Below are positions 1 to 5,143 of a stretch of DNA of 12,557 bases, in pieces. The notes under the pieces are model-generated. The model was given only the letters and a program-made list of their open reading frames with translations, was not told where the DNA came from and searched no databases. The number at the start of each line of letters is the position of its first letter. The stretch's first letter is position 1. This DNA comes from Oceanococcus sp041624435. Lineage in GTDB: Bacteria; Pseudomonadota; Gammaproteobacteria; Nevskiales; Oceanococcaceae. Location: contig JBFJVB010000098.1 in the NCBI GenBank assembly GCA_041624435.1, positions 1 through 12,557 of the forward strand, read 5' to 3'. The position numbers and the translations under genes are program-made.

Positions 1-732
1 AACCGGCCTGAAGATGTGGGGCTGCCGGCCATGGCGACGCTACAGGGCCGGCCAGCCTCCACGCTGCCCGAGCGGCACTGGAGCCGGGAGCTGTACGGGG
101 CCTTGAGCAATCCGCACGTCTGGCCCGGTTTCGTGCTGATGTTTGGTATCACCGGCACGGTGCTGGCGTTTGTCGGGCTGTGGTGTGTGCCCCTGCTGCA
201 GGATGTGTTCGGCCTGAGTCGTACCGCCGCGGCCAATTACAGCACGGTCATCCTGCTGGGCTCGGCGGTGGGATCCCTGTTCGGCGGGAGTATTTCGGAT
301 CGGCTGGGGCGGCGCAAACCGCTGGGTGTGGTCTGCGGCGCGCTGGCCGTATCCGCCTGGCTGAGCCTCATTTTCCTGCCCTGGCGGCCGGGCTGGTCGG
401 CTTATCTGCTGTTTAGCTTGCTGGGGCTGTGCGCCGGGGGCAGTACCGTGGCCTACGCCGTGGCCAAGGAAGTGGCGCCACCGCTGTTCGCAGGCATGGC
501 CATCTCCGTGGTCAACACCGGCTTGTTCCTGGGCGCGGCCGTCGCCCAGCCCTTGTTTGGCTGGGCCATGGACTGGGCCTGGCAGGGTGAGGTGCAAGAG
601 GGCCTGCGAATCTACACCTGGGGGGACTATCAGCGCGGCTTGATCTTGTCGGCTGGTCTGGCCACGCTGGGCCTGGCCGCCAGTCTGGTGTTAAAAGAAA
701 CCCGTTGTCGAAATATTTACTGGATGAAATAG
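1..732 (+). CDS. MFS transporter, C-terminal half (5' end outside window)
   Basis: This is the C-terminal lobe of a major facilitator superfamily permease in the inner membrane. The frame is open from base 1, so the gene is cut by the window edge, and the GTG at 16 is not taken as the start. The first residues (NRPEDVGLP) look like the cytoplasmic loop between the two six-helix halves. About six hydrophobic helices follow. Between the second and third of these sits the MFS loop signature (LFGGSISDRLGRRKP, near 280-325), which in the C-terminal half lies between helices 8 and 9. The protein ends in a short charged tail (KETRCRNIYWMK). The stop is one base before the acyl-CoA dehydrogenase start, so the two are probably co-transcribed and translationally coupled, which hints at an organic acid or lipid-related substrate. 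The substrate cannot be read from the sequence. Family is secure, specificity unknown. Confidence 0.85.
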   Translation, partial: NRPEDVGLPAMATLQGRPASTLPERHWSRELYGALSNPHVWPGFVLMFGITGTVLAFVGLWCVPLLQDVFGLSRTAAANYSTVILLGSAVGSLFGGSISDRLGRRKPLGVVCGALAVSAWLSLIFLPWRPGWSAYLLFSLLGLCAGGSTVAYAVAKEVAPPLFAGMAISVVNTGLFLGAAVAQPLFGWAMDWAWQGEVQEGLRIYTWGDYQRGLILSAGLATLGLAASLVLKETRCRNIYWMK

Positions 733-733
733 C

Positions 734-1876
734 ATGCTCGATCAAGCAGAACTCGAACTCTTTCGTGACAATGTGCGGCGCTTCTTGCAGGACGAGGCGG
801 AACCGCATTACGCGCAATGGGAAAAGGACGGGATTATCCCGCAGGCCTTCTATCGCAAGATGGGCGAAAACGGCTTGCTCTGCGTGGATCAGCCCGAGGA
901 ATATGGCGGTATCGGGGCGCCGTTTGAATTCTCCATGCTGGTGCTGGAAGAAGTCTCACGCATGGGCTTCATGGCCCTGGCCAGCAACCTGACCGTGCAT
1001 TCGGATATTGCCGCACCGTATATCCTCCATCTGGGCAGCGAGGCCCAGAAGCAGCATTACCTGCCGCGCATGGCCAGCGGCGAGATCATTGGCGCAATCG
1101 GCATGACCGAGCCGGGCGCCGGTTCCGATCTGCAGGCCATTCGCAGCCGGGCCGAGGCGGACGGGCAGGGCGGCTACCGGGTCAATGGCGGCAAGACTTT
1201 CATCACCAACGGCCAGAATGCCGGGGTGGTGGTCACCGCGCTGAAGACCGACCCGGCGGCCGGGGGCAAGGGCACCACCCTGTTTCTGCTGGATACCGAC
1301 CAGCCCGGCTTCAGCCGCGGGCGCAATCTGGAAAAAATCGGCCAGCATGCCGCGGATACCTCGGAGCTGTTCTTCAAGGACATGCTCGTCGGGGAAGACA
1401 AGATTCTCGGTCGGCTGGGTGGTGGTTTCGGGCATCTGATTGATGAGCTGCCACGCGAGCGCCTGGGTCTGGCGGTCACCGCCGTGGCCCACGCCCGGGG
1501 CGCCCTGGAACGCACCATTGCCTATGTGCAGGAACGCAAGGCCTTTGGCCAGACCATCGCCAGCTTCCAGAACACCCGCTTCACCCTGGCCCGGCTCAAG
1601 ACCGAAATCGAATGCAATCAGGCCTATGTCAACGCATGCGTCGGCAAGTATCAGCGCGGCGAAATGGATGTGCCGACGGCGGCCATGATCAAGTACACCA
1701 CCACCGAACTGGAAGGCCGGGTGGTCGATCAATGTCTGCAATTGTTCGGCGGCTATGGCTATATGCAGGAGTATCCGATCGCCCGGGATTTCGTCGATGC
1801 GCGAATCCAGCGCATCTATGGCGGGACTTCGGAAATCATGCTGGAAGTGATCGCCCGCTCCATCCTCGGGCGCTAG
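734..1876 (+). CDS. Acyl-CoA dehydrogenase, long-chain (LCAD) type
   Basis: This is a 380-residue FAD-dependent acyl-CoA dehydrogenase, the normal family length. It catalyses alpha,beta-dehydrogenation of an acyl-CoA, the first oxidative step of beta-oxidation, and passes electrons to ETF. The N-terminal helical domain spans about 1-120. The FAD/substrate signature GMTEPGAGSD is at 123-132 and FITNG at 156-160. The C-terminal helical domain carries RKAFGQ (268-273) and the FAD-contact motif GGYGYMQEYP (339-348). Near the C-terminus it reads IYGGTSEIM (361-369), where medium- and short-chain enzymes have a catalytic Glu (YEGT). In long-chain and isovaleryl enzymes the base sits in helix G instead, and E242 in ELPRERL fits that position. 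The ATG at 734 is one base after the MFS stop with no strong ribosome site of its own, suggesting coupling. The final 77 bases are repeated at 4033-4109. Chain-length preference is inferred. Confidence 0.93.
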   Translation: MLDQAELELFRDNVRRFLQDEAEPHYAQWEKDGIIPQAFYRKMGENGLLCVDQPEEYGGIGAPFEFSMLVLEEVSRMGFMALASNLTVHSDIAAPYILHLGSEAQKQHYLPRMASGEIIGAIGMTEPGAGSDLQAIRSRAEADGQGGYRVNGGKTFITNGQNAGVVVTALKTDPAAGGKGTTLFLLDTDQPGFSRGRNLEKIGQHAADTSELFFKDMLVGEDKILGRLGGGFGHLIDELPRERLGLAVTAVAHARGALERTIAYVQERKAFGQTIASFQNTRFTLARLKTEIECNQAYVNACVGKYQRGEMDVPTAAMIKYTTTELEGRVVDQCLQLFGGYGYMQEYPIARDFVDARIQRIYGGTSEIMLEVIARSILGR

Positions 1877-1903
1877 TCCGGCTGCTGGCGGCATAGCGGG
1901 AGC
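1800..1903 (+). repeat. 104-bp direct repeat, left copy (dehydrogenase 3' end)
   Basis: Bases 1800-1903 recur in the same orientation at 4033-4136, offset 2233, with one difference (A at 1893, T at 4126). The repeat starts abruptly inside the dehydrogenase coding sequence, covers its last 77 bases including the TAG stop, and runs 27 bases past it. Flanking bases differ on both sides (G1799 versus A4032; T1904 versus G4137). It marks the left border of an inserted segment. Confidence 0.97.
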
Positions 1904-1935
1904 TGCAAGCGAGGAGGCTTTTGCCCCAGCGGTAG

Positions 1936-2160
1936 CAGAGGGCAAGGGCCGAATCCGCGGAACGAACGCCTGCCGAGAAGCACGCGGCGATGACTTGGGC
2001 CAAACGGCTTGAACGCGTCTGCAACAGTGCTGTTGAGGCCTGCGGAATCTGTGGCGGCGCGGTGAAGAGCATGGCTGTCGTTGAAGGGCCGGTGGTGATC
2101 AGGAAAATCCTCGACCACCTGGAGACGCAGGGCGATGCCAGAGGCTTCTCACCGGTCGGC
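1936..2160 (+). mobile_element. Remnant of an IS91-type (Y2) transposase, C-terminal part
   Basis: In frame with the ATG at 1990 the translation reads MTWAKRLERV, then a CGICGG zinc-ribbon-like motif, then a segment ending in VVIRKILDHLE. This matches the familiar end of IS91-family transposases, where TWAQRLKRVF is followed by C-x2-CGG and ED-PxVIxKILxHL. Similarity also reaches slightly upstream (TPAEKHAA just before the Met). The upstream frame is stopped by TAG at 1933-1935, and the catalytic HUH and tyrosine region is absent. Downstream of about 2160 the frame stays open to 2598 but no longer resembles the family. It is a decayed fragment with no transposition activity. Its place beside the left repeat suggests that rolling-circle transposition may have helped bring in the insert. 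Borders are approximate. Confidence 0.65.
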
Positions 2161-2395
2161 AGTGCGTGCCCCGCCAAATCCGCAGATGGTTTCGGCGCTG
2201 CGGTGATGACTGTCCGGAACCGCTGGCCGATCAGGACGGCGTGGTTCCGCTCGTCTTGCTGTCAAGAACGTGCCGCGCGCCAAGCTCCATGTCCTGACGA
2301 AGCCTCGAAACTCGACCGCCCACGTAACTTCTGCTCATGTTCCCTGCTCGAGACAGGGCGTTGGTTTTTCCTCTCCGCAGATTGCGCATTGGACA
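2161..2395. other. Non-coding stretch, no recognisable gene
   Basis: Between the transposase remnant and the terminator I see no convincing gene on either strand. The open frames here (plus 1990-2598 tail, plus 2270-2689, minus 2262-2471) have no recognisable motifs, unnatural composition and no clear ribosome site. This is probably mobile-element debris. Confidence 0.5.
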
Positions 2396-2435
2396 CAAAA
2401 AATCCGAAGCCAGGCGTGTGGCTTCGGATCTTTTT
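2396..2435 (-). terminator. Strong bidirectional intrinsic terminator
   Basis: A perfect 10-bp stem (ATCCGAAGCC at 2402-2411, GGCTTCGGAT at 2420-2429) encloses an 8-base loop. On the minus strand the stem runs into a tract of T residues (A-tract 2397-2402 on the plus strand). On the plus strand five T residues follow at 2431-2435. It lies about 95 bases beyond the stop of the minus-strand secreted protein gene and is its likely transcript end. It can also stop plus-strand transcription coming from the dehydrogenase side. Confidence 0.85.
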
Positions 2436-2527
2436 CAGCAGGCCGCTGGCGCGGGCGCGGATCCAGCTCAATTGCTCAAGTGAACACCATTGCGCTCAAA
2501 CCCTGGCCTCTTTCCAGTTGCTTGCGG

Positions 2528-3565
2528 CTAATTGCTCTTCTGTCCTATCGAGGTCTGTGCCGCCGCGGACTGCAGATCTTCCTTCTCTTCATCCGTAATC
2601 AGATCGGACTTGAGCAGATCATTCAGCGCATGGGCCATGCACTGAACATACTGGCCATGATTCTTCACCGTTGCCTGGCACTCGACTGAAGCGCTGTTGA
2701 CGAGGTCAGCCCGTGTATGACCGCTGTCGAGCGTGTAGTTGATGACGCCTGAATCCACACCTTCGACAAGGATCGTCGGGGAGGTGTCGGAATCCGGGAA
2801 CTCGTCATAGGCATCCGGTACTCCATCGCCATCCGTGTCCGCCACCCCGGGCACCGTCGGATCGGTGCCGTTGGCCACTTCATCGCCGTCGTTTACGCCA
2901 TCGCCGTCAGTATCCGGATTGTTCGGGTCCGTGCCATACAGCTTTTCCTGGGAATTGCTCAGGCCATCATCATCGTTGTCGGTAAAGACCGTACCGGTAT
3001 TGGTTTCCAGGATGAAAGCACCACCCGCCAGTACGCCGCCATCAAAGATGATGAAATCCAGGGTATGGGTGCCATCGAGCGTGATCGGAAACTGGCGTTT
3101 GCTGAAATCGCTCACATCTTCGGTGCCCTGGAAGCCGACGAGCTGGCCATCGATATAAATCCAGGAACAGTTGTCGGCCAGGAGGTTCAACACGAATTCG
3201 CCGCTACCCGAGACTTCAGTCTGGTAGCGCGTCCAGTTATGCCCACTCGGTCCTCTTGAGTTCAGATCGGTCCAGGCATTGATCCAGTTTGCGGTAAAGC
3301 CGATCCAGCCATTCTGCTGCCAGGGATGGGCATTCGTACCGAATTCATGGGCTTTGTGCGGATTGTCCCACGGGGCATCGAGACCGACCTCCGGAGACAG
3401 GGTGCAGACCGTGTCCGGCCAATCGCCCGGGTACGCGGCTGACGGGAGGATGGGGTCCCATGTGTCCACGGTATTGTTGCTTGTGTAGGTGAGCGTCTGT
3501 GCGAATATGGCGCCACTGGCCATCATGCATGTTGCAAACAGCCCGGATTTGAATTTTCTAGTCAT
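2528..3565 (-). CDS. Secreted protein with thrombospondin type 3-like calcium-binding repeats
   Basis: A 345-residue exported protein of unknown role. Residues 1-22 form a Sec signal peptide: basic start MTRKFK, hydrophobic core, likely cleavage after AIFA. Residues 24-190 are a Trp- and Asn-rich domain with two Cys (54, 133) and beta-strand-like segments (CSWIYIDGQLVG at 133-144), reminiscent of PA14 or carbohydrate-binding sandwiches; this is inference. Residues 196-260 contain Asp-rich motifs (DNDDDGLS, DTDGDGVND, DTDGDGVPD), the calcium-binding type 3 repeat pattern. The tail (265-345) is not recognised and has two more Cys (296, 309). There is no sortase, PEP-CTERM or type IX signal at the end. 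Start ATG 3565 has GGGAG (3573-3577 on the plus strand) at good spacing. The gene sits alone inside the repeat-flanked insert, looks less GC-rich than its neighbours by eye, and has its own terminator. It was probably acquired. Confidence 0.85.
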   Translation of the reverse strand: MTRKFKSGLFATCMMASGAIFAQTLTYTSNNTVDTWDPILPSAAYPGDWPDTVCTLSPEVGLDAPWDNPHKAHEFGTNAHPWQQNGWIGFTANWINAWTDLNSRGPSGHNWTRYQTEVSGSGEFVLNLLADNCSWIYIDGQLVGFQGTEDVSDFSKRQFPITLDGTHTLDFIIFDGGVLAGGAFILETNTGTVFTDNDDDGLSNSQEKLYGTDPNNPDTDGDGVNDGDEVANGTDPTVPGVADTDGDGVPDAYDEFPDSDTSPTILVEGVDSGVINYTLDSGHTRADLVNSASVECQATVKNHGQYVQCMAHALNDLLKSDLITDEEKEDLQSAAAQTSIGQKSN

Positions 3566-3584
3566 GAGAAACTCCCGAATCGGA

Positions 3585-3602
3585 TCATTTGATGAAGTTC
3601 AT
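3585..3602 (-). CDS. Possible 5-codon leader peptide MNFIK
   Basis: Upstream of the secreted protein gene, the minus strand carries a perfect AAGGAGG (3609-3615) six bases before an ATG at 3602, followed by codons for Asn, Phe, Ile, Lys and a TGA (3585-3587). The main start lies 19 bases further on with its own weaker GGGAG. The Shine-Dalgarno is better than that of the main gene, so ribosomes may load here and then reinitiate. It could instead be the fossil start of an earlier reading frame. Translation is inferred only. Confidence 0.35.
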   Translation of the reverse strand: MNFIK

Positions 3603-3647
3603 TATTCGCCTCCTTAAGCCAGGAATTTCTGGCGGCTCGGTCGACGA

Positions 3648-3673
3648 ATCAAGATCAAGATTAAGGGATCAAG
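3648..3673. promoter_or_regulatory. Iterated ATCAAG hexamers upstream of the secreted protein gene
   Basis: Four near-identical hexamers occur in tandem: ATCAAG (3648-3653), ATCAAG (3654-3659), ATTAAG (3660-3665), two G, then ATCAAG (3668-3673). On the minus strand they read CTTGAT repeatedly, about 85-110 bases before the main start. That is a plausible site for a regulator or part of the promoter. No clear -10/-35 pair was found. Confidence 0.3.
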
Positions 3674-3812
3674 TCACGAAAAGAAGTCCAAAAATGTACC
3701 ACGCGGACGGCGCTTGACGAACCCGTTTGGCGCCAAACCAGCGTCCGACCGCACCGCTGGGGCGCTCTATGCCATCCATCATGAATGACAGCTGATCCGG
3801 GTTGTGCAGCAG

Positions 3813-4032
3813 TCAGGCCAGGCAATCCTTGAACCCCGCCGGGGCCGTCCACAGCACCTCATCTCCAGGCCTCAGGACCAGGTCATCAGTCGGCAACAGT
3901 TGCGGCTCTCCATCGCGCATCAGCAGCAGGGCCAGAAAATCCGGCAACAGGGGCTCGGTAATCAGATCCAGCTGGTCTGCACGAAAGGTTTCCGTGTCGG
4001 CGCGTTTGTTCTGGCGAGCCACCTGGAAGATA
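3813..4032 (-). pseudogene. 3' fragment of a TrkA/RCK-type potassium-channel gene
   Basis: On the minus strand the frame ending at TGA 3813-3815 encodes about 73 residues. It opens with IFQVARQNKRAD, like the late part of a TrkA-N/RCK nucleotide-binding domain (the usual 'VARQN' segment of potassium channels), and ends like a TrkA-C domain (DGEPQLLPTDD followed by LVLRPGDEVLWTAP). The 5' side stops exactly where the right-hand 104-bp repeat begins (4033), so the channel's membrane part and most of its ligand-binding domain are missing. The step from the RCK-like part to the TrkA-C-like part is shorter than in channels I know, so an internal deletion is also possible. A GTG at 4022 could start a 69-residue protein, but no function is expected. 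It shows that the insert was cut out of another locus. Confidence 0.6.
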
Positions 4033-4109
4033 CGCGAATCCAGCGCATCTATGGCGGGACTTCGGAAATCATGCTGGAAGTGATCGCCCGCTCCATCCTC
4101 GGGCGCTAG
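4033..4109 (+). pseudogene. Duplicated 3' end of the acyl-CoA dehydrogenase gene
   Basis: These bases repeat the last 25 codons and stop of the dehydrogenase gene (ending SILGR, TAG) with no difference from the first copy. The upstream reading frame (from 3804) is unrelated sequence, the antisense of the channel fragment. There is no start signal, so this is a non-functional tail copy created by the duplication. Confidence 0.9.
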
Positions 4110-4136
4110 TCCGGCTGCTGGCGGCTTAGCGGGAGC
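4033..4136 (+). repeat. 104-bp direct repeat, right copy
   Basis: Right copy of the repeat at 1800-1903, with 103 of 104 bases identical. It overlaps the last codons and TAA stop of the minus-strand TRIC-type gene. The single difference (T4126) lies in that stop codon, so this copy preserves the native border with the downstream gene. It marks the right border of the insert. Confidence 0.97.
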
Positions 4137-4749
4137 GAAACGCCGGCAGGCTCAGGGACCAGCGGATGGCCGCCAGACGCAGGGCGAAAGTCAGGCCGCC
4201 GGCGGCCAGGGCCGCCGGCACCAGCGCCAGACCGACGCTGTTCAGGGCAATGAACAGCAGGGCGCCGGCCCAGGCGGCCGTGGCATACAGCGGCCCCTGG
4301 AACACCAGGGGTTCCTCGTTGCACAGCACATCGCGCAATATGCCGCCCATGACCCCGGTCACCACGCCCATGAAGGACGCGACCAGCCAGGGCGCACCGC
4401 TGGCCAGCGCCGCGCGGGTGCCCACCACGGTGAACAGGGCCAGGCCCAGCGCATCCGGCAGCAGGAACAGCCGGGCGGGCAGGACGATGCGCCGGGCCAG
4501 GAAAAAAGTGATCAAGGCGGCCGCCATGGCCATCAGCAAATAGGTTTGATCCTTGACCCAGAACACCGGCCGGTCCAGCAGCATGTCGCGCAGCGAGCCA
4601 CCGCCCAGCGCGGCGGTAAAGGCCACGACGATCATGCCGAACAGGTCGTAGCGTTTCTTGCCGGCTTCCAGCACGGCGGCCGCGGCCATGCAGGCCACCG
4701 CCAGCTGGCCCAGCCAGTACATCGGAACGCTCAAGGAGAGAATGCTCAT
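4126..4749 (-). CDS. TRIC-type cation channel family membrane protein (YicG/UPF0126-like)
   Basis: A 207-residue inner-membrane protein, normal for the prokaryotic trimeric intracellular cation (TRIC) channel family, formerly UPF0126. It contains about seven hydrophobic helices in two related halves. Each half has the family's glycine-rich break followed by RD: ALGGGSLRDMLL (47-58) in the first and MGGILRDVLCNE (134-145) in the second. Members studied in bacteria and archaea form potassium-permeable trimers; the cellular role here is unknown. The ATG at 4749 has no clear Shine-Dalgarno, and Met10 is another possible start. The stop TAA lies within the right-hand 104-bp repeat, and the last few codons (encoding FRSR) run up to or into it. 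Before the insertion this gene probably converged directly on the dehydrogenase gene. Confidence 0.9.
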   Translation of the reverse strand: MSILSLSVPMYWLGQLAVACMAAAAVLEAGKKRYDLFGMIVVAFTAALGGGSLRDMLLDRPVFWVKDQTYLLMAMAAALITFFLARRIVLPARLFLLPDALGLALFTVVGTRAALASGAPWLVASFMGVVTGVMGGILRDVLCNEEPLVFQGPLYATAAWAGALLFIALNSVGLALVPAALAAGGLTFALRLAAIRWSLSLPAFRSR

Positions 4750-4840
4750 AGTTGGAATGCTGCGTGTTCCGGCCGTGCCGTGTCCAGTGCCGCCGGGGCA
4801 GACGCTCCGCCGTGGTGATGCGGGTGGGCCCAGATCGCTG

Positions 4841-4889
4841 CATTATGCTTTGCAATTTGCGAAGCGATACGCAAGGGTGCAAGCTTGCA
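4841..4889. promoter_or_regulatory. Cluster of inverted repeats in the TRIC/luxO-like divergent intergenic region
   Basis: The 247 bases between the two divergent genes are AT-richer than their surroundings. They hold a perfect 12-bp palindrome TGCAAGCTTGCA (4878-4889), an interrupted inverted repeat TTGCG...CGCAA (4857-4861 and 4870-4874), and another TTGCAA (4850-4855). Recurrent TTGC units suggest operator sites for one or both genes. A weak -35/-10 pair (TTGATT at 4915-4920, GGTAAT at 4938-4943, spacing 17) faces the regulator gene. Protein binding is inferred. Confidence 0.35.
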
Positions 4890-5143
4890 TCTCGGTATGG
4901 AAACAATTTTGGCTTTGATTTTAGACGCTTGGGAGAGGGTAATGATTGGGCATGGGTTTTGCTATCTGAGCGATACACTCACTGACAAGGCCCGTCATGC
5001 ACTCAGAAAGCGGCGCGCATGCCAATCTCACCCATTCCCTGTCCGGGCACCTGTTGCTCCAGCGCGGCCCGCCGGCCCGGGGGGATGCGGCCATGGGGTC
5101 CGGTCCTGCTGGCCAGGCGTCCTCAGCGGTCCGGTCGATGCCC

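Noticed and set aside
956..1945. 329-codon minus-strand frame
   Set aside because: Antisense to the acyl-CoA dehydrogenase, with biased composition and no recognisable motif.
3725..3738. 14-bp palindrome GTTTGGCGCCAAAC
   Set aside because: It is perfect but isolated, with no T-tract for a terminator and more than 150 bases from any start codon. It is noted only as a possible binding site.
1800..4136. Classic insertion sequence with short target duplication
   Set aside because: The flanking repeat is 104 bp, no terminal inverted repeats were seen at the inner borders, and no intact transposase lies inside.
4838..4862. Possible sigma-54 promoter upstream of the regulator
   Set aside because: A TTTGCA -12 element is present, but 12 bases upstream the required GG is GC, so the match is too weak.
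4106..4978. 290-codon minus-strand frame covering the TRIC-type gene
   Set aside because: It is out of frame with the clearly conserved TRIC protein and rich in Arg, Gly and His, so it is a shadow frame.
4997..5143. N-terminal extension of the LuxO-like regulator from ATG 4997
   Set aside because: The 49 extra residues are low-complexity, with no receiver-family counterpart. The receiver begins right after ATG 5144. A start at 4997 or 5093 cannot be excluded.
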